From assembly GCA_012295275.1 (NCBI GenBank), contig CM022677.1, positions 4,694,715-4,758,714 of the forward strand: a stretch of 64,000 nucleotides of DNA. Reading direction: 5' to 3'. The notes under the pieces were generated by a model that worked only from the letters and a program-made list of their open reading frames with translations, was not told where the DNA came from and did not search any database. How positions within the stretch are numbered: the first letter of the stretch is position 1; the number at the start of each line of letters is the position of its first letter. The position numbers were made by a program, and so were the translations under genes. Positions 23,946-35,085 of the stretch are shown piece by piece. The stretch comes from Chrysomallon squamiferum. Taxonomy: Eukaryota; Mollusca; Gastropoda; Neomphalida; Peltospiridae.

Positions 23946-24735
23946 TCACACATCCATGTCGAACCGAACAAAACGAGAAAGCGTTTTGAGTAGCAAGTAA
24001 GATTTGGATATTGAGTGTGAGGCAGACCGTATTTGTAGAAGTCCATCAGATTCCTTTTTGAAAACTGACTCTTCACAGTCACTTTGTAACTCATTCAATT
24101 CCATTTGAAGCTCAACGGGGGCATCAGCAGGATCAAAAGGCATTGAAAGAATTTTCAGCTGGACTTCACAAGCACGGAAATCCTTAAATCTCCTGGCAAA
24201 TTCTTCCTGCGAAGACAGTCCTCCACTTTAATTCATCTTTCACTCTGAAATAAGGTAATCCTCAGGGTTTAAAGACTCTTTTGGCCTTCACAAAATAATT
24301 ACCCTGAGATTTTTGTCAACTTCAGTTGCAAAATATTTTTTTTAACAGTGATAGGTAATCCATTGACATTCGCTCACAAAGAATTCCCGGTTTATGTTGA
24401 AATGTGCGACTGTTCCTGAAGGCAAGGAAAGTGAGCATGATTGCTGTCAGCAATTTGAGTAATCCACAAATCCAGTTTCTTTTGTAAAGCTGTCACCTCC
24501 CCAAACAAATCATGGATGAGTTTTTCTTTTCCTTGTAACTGCACATTCAACTCATTCAGCTTGTGTGAAATGTCCACCAGAAAGGAAAAATCATTCATCC
24601 ATTTGTCATCGTCAAAATTGATGCATAAATTTCCTTTTGCTTCAAGAAATGCTGCCACATGTTCTCGAATATCGTGAAAGCGTTTCAAAGTAAGTCCATG
24701 GCTGAGCCACCTGATCTCAGTAAAGTAAGGAATGC
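23946..24735 (-). mobile_element. hAT-type (GTF2IRD2/ZBED-like) transposase relic
   Basis: Reading the minus strand: EIRWLSHGLTLKRFHDIREH at about 24735-24670, VAAFLEAKGN, then FSFLVDISHKLNELNVQLQG, LFGEVTALQKKLDLWITQI and HFPCLQEQS to 24392. After a break come MPFDPADAPVELQMELNELQ and SDCEESVFKKESDG. This matches the order of the hAT domain in GTF2IRD2-like proteins (EVRWLSRG, FLVDITxxLNxLNxxLQGK, LxLWxxQ, NPFxxDVxxxxxELQMExxELQ). The C-terminal dimerisation block is weak, and the N-terminal BED finger was not found. At least two frame breaks; inactive. It sits in the intron between A1CF-like exon candidates on the opposite strand. Confidence 0.75.
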
Positions 24736-24815
24736 CGGAAAATTCGGCGTTTATCTCATCGAGAAACTTTCAAAACTATCAATGATTTAATGCAGTCAGC
24801 AACATCACGCGTTAN

Positions 24816-25090
24816 CATACAGCGAGATTGTTGTGTTCACACATCTTCATGTGTTCATACAGTGAGATTGTTGTGTTCACACAACAACTTCATGTGTTCA
24901 TACAGCGAGATTGTTGTGTTCACACAACAACTTCATGTGTTCATACAGCGAGATTGTTGTGTTCACACAACTTCATGTGTTCATACAGCGAGATTGTTGT
25001 GTTCATACAACAACTTCATGTGTTCATACAGTAAATGTTACTTGTTGTGTTCATACAACAACTTCATGTGTGTGTTCATAGAACTGTAGC
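24816..25090. repeat. Minisatellite, unit about 41-43 bp, with internal palindrome
   Basis: Six to seven units of catacagcgagattgttgtg, ttcacacaacaacttcatgt, gtt. Each complete unit contains the near-perfect inverted repeat ttgttgtgttcacacaacaa (nine-base arms around TC). One undetermined base (n) lies at 24815. Confidence 0.93.
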
Positions 25091-25375
25091 TTATTTTACA
25101 CAGTAATATTTAAATTTGTCATACAGATTGTTTTGATAACACCCCTTATACAACAACTTCATGTGTTCATGAGAAAAGACTCACAGCGCCCCCTTGTTTA
25201 CTCACAATGCCCACCAGGGGCTTGTTGTGTTCAAGACACATCTACATTGTGAGTTTAGGAAAAACTGTGGAAGGTGCTGTCCTGTCTGTGAGATGGCACC
25301 AAGATTTTATCTCTGTAGCAGTAAAATCTTCAGCCAAAAAGAATTGTATTCAGTGTAGATTAAAATACATTCAGT

Positions 25376-25690
25376 GTGTTGTTAAACAAAAAATAAAATA
25401 AATAAAATTATAATATAAAAAATAAAATAAATCAAATTATAATCAGTGTAGATTAAAATATATTCGGTGTGTTGTTAAACAAAAAATAAAATAAATAAAA
25501 TTATAATCAGTGTAGATTAAAATACATTCAGTGTGTTGTTAAATAAAATATAAAATAAATAAAATTATAATCAGTGTAGATTAAAATACATTCAGTGTGT
25601 TGTTAAATAAAAAATAAAATAAATAAAATTATAATCAGTGTAGATTAAAATACATTCAGTGTGTTGTTAAATAAAAAATAAAATAAAGTT
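25376..25690. repeat. Minisatellite, unit about 61-63 bp
   Basis: About five units marked by atcagtgtagattaaaatac, attcagtgtgttgttaaa and A/T-rich aaataaaataaataaaatta. Confidence 0.93.
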
Positions 25691-25774
25691 TCTGTTTTTC
25701 CTTTATCTAGGAAACACTTAATCACAAATTCCAAGAACAGCAACTGTAGATTATGTCTTTAAATGTATTTCAGT

Positions 25775-26172
25775 GACTACTATTTATTTATTTATTTATG
25801 TTGATTATATCTTTAAATGTATTTCAGTGACTACTATTTATTTATTTATTTATTTATTTATGTTACTTCATCAGGCACAGACAAAAGTGATTTGTTAAAA
25901 CACATTTTAAAATATCTGCCTCTAAAGCAGTTTGTCAGCTATTTAATTATTACTATTATTACTATTACTATTACTATTACTCTTACTATTATTATTATTA
26001 TTATTACTATTACTATTACTATTATTACTATTACTATTACTATTACTATTAAAACTATTATTATTAAAATTATTTTAAAATATCTATTACTATTATTTAC
26101 AGTTTATTACTATTTAATTATTATTATTATTATTATTACTATTACTATTATTACTATTACTATTACTATTGG
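25775..26172. repeat. TTTA and ATT/ACT simple-repeat zone
   Basis: Includes a short direct repeat of ctttaaatgtatttcagtga with TTTA runs (25755-25860) and a long ATT/ACT trinucleotide tract (25945-26170). A 156-codon frame across it is an artefact of the repeats. Confidence 0.9.
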
Positions 26173-26838
26173 TATAACAGATTTTCTCATTCAAAAGGAT
26201 GAATATTTGTTTAGAGGAAAACAATATGTTCTTTTCTTATCAGTGACAGTTGAAACTATATATATCTTTTTCATTTTACCATCCTGAAACTTCATTAAAC
26301 TTAAATATTTTATTTATTATTTATTTTCTTTTTTGTTTATTTTTTCTTTCAAAAGCTACTAATAATTAATTTATATTCATTTACCTTTTGCTTCTTTACT
26401 GCTTTGTTTCACTGTGTTTCATTTTGCCATATTTAATGTGAAACACAAGAATTTATTTGTTAGAAACATGAGCAAGTACAGTCAAATTTATAAGTGGTAA
26501 CTAACTTTCTTCCAATACATTTTGTATTAGTAATGGCTCCTGTTTTTAAAGTTAAAAGAACTAAGTAATACTGGAATACTGGTGATTTGGAAGAATCCAC
26601 TGAAATAAAACTCTGAGCAATGGAGTAGATATTTGTTAATGTTTTAAGCAAAGACTAGTATTAACTAAAGCAGTTCAGTAGTTTAATGAACTAAGATGTA
26701 GTAAAAACTTTTAATTTAGTCATTAATTACATATTCACCACTTGTGGTGCTTTGGGCTTTTTGGGTTATAGAAATAACTAATACCAGTCAAACTGAAAGT
26801 CTCAAATGAGCTGATTTTTAACTGTCACTTTTTTACAG

Positions 26839-26946
26839 ATCTTGGATGAAGTGTGTGAGAAACATTGGTGGGGAAAGCCAGTCTACGAGCTTGATTCTGT
26901 GAACCACAAAACAGCTGCTGGTGAAAGAAAAATGTTCTTTTTCCAG
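26839..26946 (+). CDS. A1CF/RBM46-like exon, start of the C-terminal dsRNA-binding-type domain
   Basis: Acceptor tttttacag, 108 nt (36 codons, phase 0 at both ends), donor cag|gttggt. It translates as ILDEVCEKHWWGKPVYELDS then VNHKTAAGERKMFFFQ. This parallels the C-terminal double-stranded-RNA-binding-like domain of APOBEC1 complementation factor and RBM46 (LLEEICQKNNWGQPVYQLHS...QLFLYKVTIP). Those proteins bind RNA through three N-terminal RRMs plus this domain. No RRM exon lies in the window, so the gene either starts to the left or is a partial copy. The exon itself is clean, with no stop, and its phase fits the next exon. Confidence 0.72.
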
Positions 26947-27104
26947 GTTGGTGCTACTTGAGGATGGCTGTATGTTCTCTGATAATGTACACATCCTTGA
27001 TTTCTTACTTTCTAAACAAACAGTAAAAACAGTATTTTTTAAACTAAAAAGCAAATAAAAGAAGCACTGTGTGTGTACAAAGAAATAACCTTCTTCTCTT
27101 TCAG

Positions 27105-27187
27105 GTGACAATTCCAGGTCTGAGAAAAATGTTTTGTCCGGATAAACTGAGTGACACAATTGAGGAGGCAGAAATCTACGCAGCATA
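27105..27187 (+). CDS. A1CF/RBM46-like exon, second part of the domain
   Basis: Acceptor cttctctttcag, 83 nt, donor ta|gtacgt. It translates in phase 0 as VTIPGLRKMFCPDKLSDTIE then EAEIYAA plus two bases TA. This corresponds to the VTIPAL...FTPPKLSxxVDEAKxYAA part of the A1CF domain: a strand, then the start of the last helix. The phase join from the previous exon (...FFFQ-VTIPG) is exact. The outgoing TA is followed by a G at the next exon's predicted start, giving TAG (see findings). Confidence 0.72.
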
Positions 27188-27227
27188 GTACGTCCTTTCA
27201 CGTCTGAGAGTGAGCAGTAGTGAGTAC

Positions 27228-27420
27228 TCACTTCTTTGATGTATGTAACACTTGCATGTCTCAGACTCAACAGTAAGTACTCACTTCTTTGATGTATGTA
27301 ACACTTGCATGTCTCAGACTCAACAGTAAGTACTCACTTTTTTGATGTATGTAACACTTGCATGTCTCAGACTCAACAGTAAGTACTCACTTCTTTGATG
27401 TATGTAACACTTGCACACTG
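27228..27420. repeat. Minisatellite, unit about 54 bp, three to four copies
   Basis: Repeats of tctcagactcaacagtaagt, actcacttctttgatgtatg, taacacttgcatg. It lies in the intron after the 27105-27187 exon. Confidence 0.93.
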
Positions 27421-27743
27421 ATCATTTATTTATTTATGCTTCTTTTAAAGACATACTTCACTATTGCCCTGACACTGGGTTTTGTACATCTCAGTTTGTT
27501 TATTCCTTTGCTTTCCAGATTTATCAAAATTTATTAATATGAACATAGTTACTAATCTATGGTTTCAGCATTAATTACTAATCAGTACTTGAGATTAAAA
27601 CATCTTCGAATCCAGTTAATAAAGACCTTTTTTTTTTCTTTTTTTATTTTAAAATAATTAAAATTAATGTTCTGTAATTTCAGATGCATGTGGTTATCCT
27701 AGCCTGCAGTTAATGTATTTCTAATCTGTGTATTTTATTTTAG

Positions 27744-27769
27744 GGCTCTGTCTAATTTGATATATAACA
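27744..27769 (+). CDS. A1CF/RBM46-like short exon, last helix of the domain
   Basis: Acceptor tattttattttag, then 26 nt reading (after the first base, which completes the split codon) ALSNLIYN, possible donor aca|gtgatg. ALSNLIY would be the end of the final helix, as YTLQTLGI in A1CF. The outgoing phase (one base, A) fits the last exon (AT...), making asparagine. The join from the previous exon creates TAG. The domain consensus AAxxALxxL would need one more residue before ALSNL. A 48-bp minisatellite begins right after the donor. Confidence 0.4.
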
Positions 27770-27771
27770 GT

Positions 27772-28455
27772 GATGTGATTTAATTTTAATTGTATGACTG
27801 TACCAGCAGTAATCAGTGAAGTGTAGATTTATTTTTTAATTGTATGACTGTACAAACTAATCATTGAAGTGTAGATTTATTTTTTAATTGTATGACTGTA
27901 CAAACTAATCATTGAAGTGTAGATTTATTTTTTGATTGTATGACTGTACAAACTAATCATTGAAGTGTAGATTTATTTTTTGATTGTATGACTGTACAAA
28001 CTAATCATTGAAGTGTAGATTTATTTTTTAATTGTATGACTGTACAAACTAATCATTGAAGTGTAGATTTATTTTTTAATTGTATGACTGTACAAACTAA
28101 TCATTGAAGTGTAGATTTATTTTTTAATTGTATGACTGTACAAACTAATCATTGAAGTGTAGATTTATTTTTTAATTGTATGACTGTACAAACTAATCAT
28201 TGAAGTGTAGATTTATTTTTTTAATTGTATGACTGTACAAACTAATCATTGAAGTGTAGATTTATTTTTTTAATTGTATGACTGTACAAACTAATCATTG
28301 AAGTGTAGATTTATTTTTTAATTGTATGACTGTACAAACTAATCATTGAAGTGTAGATTTATTTTTTAATTGTATGACTGTACAAACTAATCATTGAAGT
28401 GTAGATTTATTTTTTAATTGTATGACTGTACAAACAGTAATCAGTGAAGTGTAGA
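27772..28455. repeat. 48-bp minisatellite, about 14 copies
   Basis: Unit ttttttaattgtatgactgt, acaaactaatcattgaagtg, tagattta, highly uniform. The first and last units have the variant acagtaatcagtgaagtg. It fills most of the last intron of the A1CF-like gene. Confidence 0.96.
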
Positions 28456-28759
28456 TTTACTGGTCTAAATTTAACTTGAAATAAGTTCTAAAAGTATTTT
28501 TCAATTCAACTCTTCCCTGAAAACTGGTTTTAATATATTTTTTCATAGTTCTGATTGCTCAGATATATGTTTAGTTAATAAGTAAAATGAATAAACATCA
28601 TCTAAGCAGAAATTTATTGTTGATAAAATACTTAAAACTATATGAATTACTAATTACATTAACCTGACAAAGACATATACAAATTAGTATTAAAAGCATA
28701 CAGACATTTAATCAGCTGAAAGGACATTGTTTAGATTTTACATTGTGTTTATGTTTCAG

Positions 28760-28863
28760 ATCCTCAGTATCCTGGAGCACATGGATACCACACTTATCAT
28801 TCCATCCCTCAACAACCTTCTCTGTATGAATACGAAACTTATCATCGCATCCCTCAGCAGTGA
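28760..28863 (+). CDS. A1CF/RBM46-like terminal exon
   Basis: Acceptor tttatgtttcag, then two bases completing a codon and PQYPGAHGYHTYHSIPQQPS, LYEYETYHRIPQQ, stop TGA at 28861. A tyrosine/proline/glutamine-rich tail is reasonable for the C-terminal end of this family but is not diagnostic. The overlapping frame that starts at 28727 is less protein-like. Phase agrees with the 27744-27769 exon. A 3' untranslated region would follow. Confidence 0.5.
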
Positions 28864-29400
28864 ATGTGTTTCATCTATACACACAGTTTTGGCTGATACC
28901 CATGTATCAGAGGAGTTTTAATTTTTATTCTTCTTTGTAGATGTTTGATACAAATCTGGATTTGTTCTGAACAACATAGGTTCTGCATGTTTGTGAACTA
29001 TTTACTTTTTTTTTTAAAGTCGACCTATGAAGATGCTAGTTACACTGTATTTTATATTTATAGTATTTTTATTTGTTTTGTTCAAAGACTTTAGTATATA
29101 TTTGTACAATCAGAATCAAAATTTTGGTGATTGTTCACCAGTGAAAGAAGATTTGTTCAAGTATGAGTGAATGTGTTTCATCTATACACACAGTTTTGAC
29201 TAATACATGTATCAGAGGAGTTTTTATTTTTATTCATCTTTGTAGATACAAATCTGGATTTGTTTTGTTTACTGAACAACATAGGTTCTGAATGTTTGTG
29301 AACTGTTTGCTTTTTTTATTTTTAAAAGCTACATTTGAAGATGCTAGTGAATTTTATTTGTATTTTATTTTTATAGTATTTTTTATAAAAGTTGATTCCT
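28864..29400 (+). repeat. Probable 3' untranslated region with internal duplication
   Basis: The stretch gtgaatgtgtttcatctata to about 29060 recurs at about 29167-29360 (cacacagttttg, then ttgtagat..caaatctggatttgtt, then acaacataggttctg). This suggests a tandem duplication of the untranslated end, including the last few bases around the stop codon. Confidence 0.55.
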
Positions 29401-29514
29401 TAAAATTCCATACAATACAAGACTTTTAAACAGAAAAACTTTCTATTTTACTTCATTCTCACTTAAAAATTTGTATTCCTATCTGTCCGTGTTTATAACC
29501 ACCACGACCACTGT

Positions 29515-29800
29515 TACAATTTGTACTACTACTACTACTACTTCTACATCTACAACTACTAATAATATTACCGCTACCATGACTACAATTTATATTCTGT
29601 AATCCTCCCTCCCTCCCTCTCTCTGCCTCTGTCTCTCTCTCTCTTATTATTATTTTTATTACTATTACTGTTGTTGTTGTTATTATATTCTTATTATTAT
29701 TTTTATTACTATTACTGTTGTTGTTATTATTATATTCTTCAAATTATTTTATTACTAAGACTGTTGTTGTTATTATTACATCATTATTATTATTAGAATG
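29515..29800. repeat. Mixed trinucleotide and CT-rich zone
   Basis: ACT/TAC units, a CCCT/CTCT stretch at 29603-29645, then two copies of ttattattatttttattact followed by attactgttgttgtt. Confidence 0.85.
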
Positions 29801-29949
29801 TGAAGAGGATTCTTTGTGTTACAGTGATAAGTACATTCGGTATGCTGGTGAGTTAATAACATTTAGAGGACATAAAATGACAGGAGAGTTTAGATAATAT
29901 TAATATTCATTAGATGAAAAACAGATTAGTTTGGATAGAAGATTAGCAG

Positions 29950-30413
29950 GTCAGTGAGTGTGAAATATCTGATGACTGTTCCAGTGACAGCTCAGACAGA
30001 GAGGACACGAAACTGAAATCTGTCAGACGATGTACAGCGCAGATTAGAAACTATTTACATTAACTGAACAAAAACAGTCTGAGTGAATCAGAAAAAGAAC
30101 TAAAGTTGGAAATAGACAGCAAGGAAAAACATTCTGATGAATCAAAGCTTCAGGAAAATAGTTGAGAAAAGGAAGATTCTGCGTACCTAAATATACAAGA
30201 GATACACGAGAATTTAACTCACAGAGAAGACAAAGAGAACGTGTTAAACAATGACATGTCTGGGAAAAGTGAAAACTTAAAATCAGAGACTGTTGATGAA
30301 GCAAGAGATGATAATACACACAATGTTGTAAATTATCAAACACAAGATGAAACTGCGTATTTTAACCCACAGATATACAATGAAAGACTCATCGGATTAA
30401 TGATAACATTTAA
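29950..30413 (+). pseudogene. Charged, exon-like frame with two internal stops
   Basis: One reading frame runs from an acceptor-like agattagcag to a perfect donor (AA|gtaagt at 30414). It begins VSECEISDDCSSDSSDREDT, continues LNKNSLSESEKELKLEIDSK and DESKLQENS, and later reads EDKENVLNNDMSGKSENLKS and YFNPQIYNERLIGLMITFK. The composition is rich in Ser, Glu, Asp, Lys and Asn, as in a disordered acidic protein. The frame is interrupted by TAA at 30061 and TGA at 30163 but not shifted over 155 codons. Product unknown. A decayed exon, or an intact exon with sequence errors. Confidence 0.4.
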
Positions 30414-30683
30414 GTAAGTTAAAGCACTTACTTTAAACCAGAAGTCTTAGTGTGAAAGAGGGAAATTTGGAGTAAACCCAGTGAAATGCCTCATGAGTTA
30501 TCTCCTTTTACACAATATTCACATCGTATAATCTCAGCTAGCAATTCAGAAAGTACAAACGTTTTAGTTACATTTTCCTCCTCAATATCTGTACATATAA
30601 TTATATTAAGCCTTTTATACAAATTGTTAAATCTGAATATTTTGCAGTTAAATAAAATATTAATATTTTTGTTCTGTTTATTT

Positions 30684-30823
<140 letters not shown>

Positions 30824-30894
30824 CCTCTCTTCAATATGAATGCAGTGAATTATTCAGAGTTAGTCCAGCCGGAGCAAGATACTTATCTCCCTTA

Positions 30895-31110
30895 TGTCGT
30901 TGTATATGTGTGTATTCATATATGTAAGTATGTATATTTATGTGTTTGTAGTATCTATACATGAGGTTATATGTGTATATATATATACAATCAATCGCAT
31001 ACACATACGCACATACATATATGTATACATGCATGTATCTGTAAATGTGTGTCTGTATCTCTGTGCGTGTGAATGTGTATATGTTATGTTTACGTATAAT
31101 CATATGTAAA
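30895..31110. repeat. TG/TA-rich simple-sequence zone
   Basis: Alternating tatgtgtgt and tatata stretches between the CT and GA tracts. Frames through it are artefacts. Confidence 0.8.
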
Positions 31111-31312
31111 CTTGTATGTAGATGTTTTAATACTACATAAACAAAGATATCAGTGTAGCAGGGTACTTCCATGTTTAGTTTTTTGTGAAATCCCTTTCCA
31201 CAGTACGTGCGTATGAAAGGCTTGTAATTGGTGTGAGTGCGATGTGTGTGTGTGTAGATTCGAGGCTCGGTTGAAGGCTTTGGAGCACGTGACACGTATG
31301 GCTTGATAGTTG

Positions 31313-31564
<252 letters not shown>

Positions 31565-31569
31565 ACTTC

Positions 31570-32235
31570 CTGTAATACATTTTGAAACTCATTTTCTTTG
31601 TTTTCCCCGACTGTTAGTTGTATGGGTTGTGGTGTATATCAGAAAGAATTTCATGTAACAAAAATAATTAAAATCTACGTAATAAATAAATAAATAAATT
31701 TAAAAACAGTGTTGCGTTTTTCTTCCCCATTACATGATATTCTGTAAATCTTAACCAAGCGAAATTTGTTGTAAAGTGCTTTATGCACGTCTCTAAGGAG
31801 AAAAGGTTACTCAGCAAGTCATTTTTTTTATATATATAACCTTCACTACCACTAAGATTGTACCTCGATATTAAAGATAAACACAACTTGCTAAAAGAAA
31901 AAAAGGTGAACCCTAAACATATTAACGTTTTAGATTTCCTAATTTATCCGTACTAAAAGTATTTAATCGTCTATATCTTAATTAATCTTCATATACAACC
32001 TGTCACAGAAAACGTCTTTTCGCTTACACAGCCAGTGATTTCCAAAAAAAAAAAAAAAAATTAAAAACAAAATTTAAAAAAATAAAAGGAATCGTAAGAG
32101 GCCCTAACAGGGACTATTACAATTGGAAATGAAAACATTACAAAAATGCTTGTACATCGATTATGATACGAGACTGAAACAAGGCAAACAATATCCAGAA
32201 AGATTCCATTATTTATTTATTTTTGTAATTATTAT
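31570..32235. other. No gene identified
   Basis: AT-rich with a run of 18 A near 32045; no coding signal. Confidence 0.4.
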
Positions 32236-32249
32236 ATCACTTACAGACT

Positions 32250-32294
32250 GAAGTTTATTATTATTATTATTACTGTTTTTATTATTATTATTAC

Positions 32295-32355
<61 letters not shown>

Positions 32356-32356
32356 T
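32250..32356. repeat. (ATT)n microsatellite
   Basis: ATT units with one cluster of interruptions near 32272-32295. Confidence 0.96.
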
Positions 32357-32444
32357 GTATGTGTGTATATATAACCAAAACATCATCTACTAAAATAAAT
32401 TTTATTTTATCACTTTTTGTAACTATGTAAGTTTGTTCTGCAGT

Positions 32445-32615
32445 ATGAGTGTGTGTGTGTGTGCTGTATTGTTTGTGTGTAGAGCTGTTTATCAATTAAT
32501 ATTTATTTGTTGTAGTGTGATGGGAAGATCTGTGTTTTCAAATGATAAAACAGAGTTTTGAAGATGACCAGGAGTCACTGAGTAAAGACAAAGTTATTTA
32601 GTGCATCTCTGTGTC

Positions 32616-32709
<94 letters not shown>

Positions 32710-32939
32710 TGTGTGTGTGTGTGTGTGTGTCTGAGTGTGTATGTGTGTGCTGTGTTGTTTGTGTGTAGAGCTGTTTATCAATTAATATTTATTTGTTGTA
32801 GTGTGATGGGAAGAACTGTTTTTCAAATGATAAAACAGAGTTTTGAAGATGACCAGGAGCCACTGAGTAAAGACAAAGTTATTTAGTGCATCTCTGTGTG
32901 TGTGTGTGTGTTTATGTGTGTGTGTATGTGTGTCTGTGT

Positions 32940-32973
<34 letters not shown>

Positions 32974-33250
32974 CTGTGTGTGTTGTGTGTGTTTGTATTG
33001 TTTGTGTGTAGAGCTGTTTATCAATTAATATTTATTTGTTGTAGTGTGATGGGAAGAACTGTTTTCAAATGATAAAACAGAGTTTTGAAGATGACCAGGA
33101 GCCACTGAGTAAAGACAAAGTTATTTAGTGCATCTCTGTGTGTGTGTGTGTGTGTATGTGTGTGTGTGTGTGTATATGTGTGTGTGTCTATATGTGTGTG
33201 TGTGTATGTGGTGTGTGAATGTGTATTTGTGTGGTGCATGTGTCTTATTT
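32445..33250. repeat. Triplicated 150-bp cassette embedded in TG repeats
   Basis: Three copies of a conserved non-repetitive block lie at about 32465-32610, 32755-32897 and 32998-33140. They are marked by gtagagctgtttatcaatta, then ttgttgtagtgtgatgggaa, then gatgaccaggagccactgag, and are separated by TG tracts of about 140, 95 and 100 bp. Only the middle copy keeps an open frame (32797-32886) reading VMGRTVFQMIKQSFEDDQEP then LSKDKVI before TAG. The other two carry one-base or longer shifts. Confidence 0.9.
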
Positions 33251-33560
33251 TATAAAGTATGTATTTGTATGGTATGCATTTTTGTCTGTTTTATATATAT
33301 ATATATATATATCTGTGATGTTTTTGTAATTGGGTCTGTTTATACTGTGTGTGTGTATATGTGTGTCTGTGTGTGTGTGTATCATGTCTGATAATGTGTG
33401 TGTGTGTGTATGTGGTGTGTGAATGTATATATATATATATATATTTTTGTATATATACTGTGTGTGTGTATTTTGTATTTGAGTCTGTTTATACTGTGTG
33501 TGTGTGTATATGTGTTGTATATGTTTTACATGTATTGTGTGTATGTGTGGTGTGTATTGA
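33250..33560. repeat. TG/TA simple-sequence zone
   Basis: Tracts of gtgtgt and tatata with repeated patches such as tctgtttatactgtgtgtgt. Confidence 0.85.
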
Positions 33561-34019
33561 CTTATTTTTGTTTATATGTTAAAGTGAACCTTTTTTTAAG
33601 AAATACCAAGTTTACATACTGTATGTTTCCTTATTAGCTTTAAGACTAACATTTAACAACAGATAAATAAATGTCTATGCTTTTCAGACAGGAAACACAC
33701 ACATACACTATGTATGTACAGTATACAGGCCATGTATTTTCCAGTTGAGTGTACTGTTAAGCAATAAACATATGTGCTCAAAATAAGGTAACCAATTTTA
33801 TCATTGTCATTGTTAACACATTATCATTCTGATAATTATCATCATCATCATTATTATAGTTATTAGTATCATTTTATTGTATTAACATCATTATTTTTGT
33901 TACGATTTATGTTTTATTATTTATCATACCATTATTATAAATTATTATTATTGCTGCTGTTGTTGTTGTTGATGGTGTTTTATGGGTTTGGTTTTGTGTT
34001 AACATTAAATTATCAAATG

Positions 34020-35085
34020 ATTGTTCTGTTTTATGATTTATTAACAAAAAGAAAACAAAATAAAAACTCTAAATGTAAGAATTATTACTGTTTTATGATT
34101 TATTATACTGTTAACAAAAAGAAAAGAAAAACTCTAAATGTAAGAATTGTTACTGTTTTATGATTTATTATACTGTTAACAAAAAGAAAATAAAAACTCT
34201 AAATGTAAGAATTGTTACTGTTTTATGATTTATTATACTGTTAACAAAAAGAAAACAAAACAAAAACTCTAAATGCAAGAATTATTACTGTTTTATGATT
34301 TATTATACTGTTAACAAAAAGAAAAGAAAAACTCTAAATGCAAGAATTATTACTGTTTTATGATTTATTATACTGTTAACAAAAAGAAAAGAAAAAACTC
34401 TAAATGTAAGAATTGTTACTGTTTTATGATTTATTATACTGTTAACAAAAAGAAAAGAAAAACTCTAAATGTAAGAATTGTTACTGTTTTATGATTTATT
34501 ATACTGTTAACAAAAAGAAAAGAAAAACTCTAAATGTAAGAATTATTACTGTTTTATGATTTATTATACTGTTAACAAAAAAACTCTAAGAAAAACTCTA
34601 AATGTAAGAATTGTTACTGTTTTATGATTTATTATACTGTTAACAAAAAGAAAAGAAAAACTCTAAATGTAAGAATTGTTACTGTTTTATGATTTATTAT
34701 ACTGTTAACAAAAAGAAAAGAAAAACTCTAAATGTAAGAATTGTTACTGTTTTATGATTTATTATACTGTTAACAAAAAGAAAATAAAAACTCTAAATGT
34801 AAGAATTATTACTGTTTTATGATTTATTATACTGTTAACAAAAAGAAAAGAAAAACTCTAAATGTAAGAATTGTTACTGTTTTATGATTTATTATACTGT
34901 TAACAAAAAAAAAGAAAAAAAACTCTAAATGTAAGAATTGTTACTGTTTTATGATTTATTATACTGTTAACAAAAAGAAAAGAAAAACTCTAAATGTAAG
35001 AATTGTTACTGTTTTATGATTTATTATACTGTTAACAAAAAGAAAAGAAAAACTCTAAATGTAAGAATTATTACTGTTTTATGGC
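34020..35085. repeat. 65-bp minisatellite, about 16 copies
   Basis: Unit aattgttactgttttatgat, ttattatactgttaacaaaa, agaaaagaaaaactctaaat, gtaag. Small variants occur in the A-rich part, and one unit has an internal ctctaagaaaaactct insertion near 34585. Confidence 0.97.

Noticed and set aside
26833-27270. 145-codon antisense frame
   Set aside because: Shadow of the A1CF-like exons and intron on the plus strand; the sense strand has splice sites and homology.
32241-33640. His-Thr, Cys-Val and Ile-repeat frames
   Set aside because: TG/CA and ATT repeats; no splice or start context. Only the cassette frame at 32797-32886 is worth noting.
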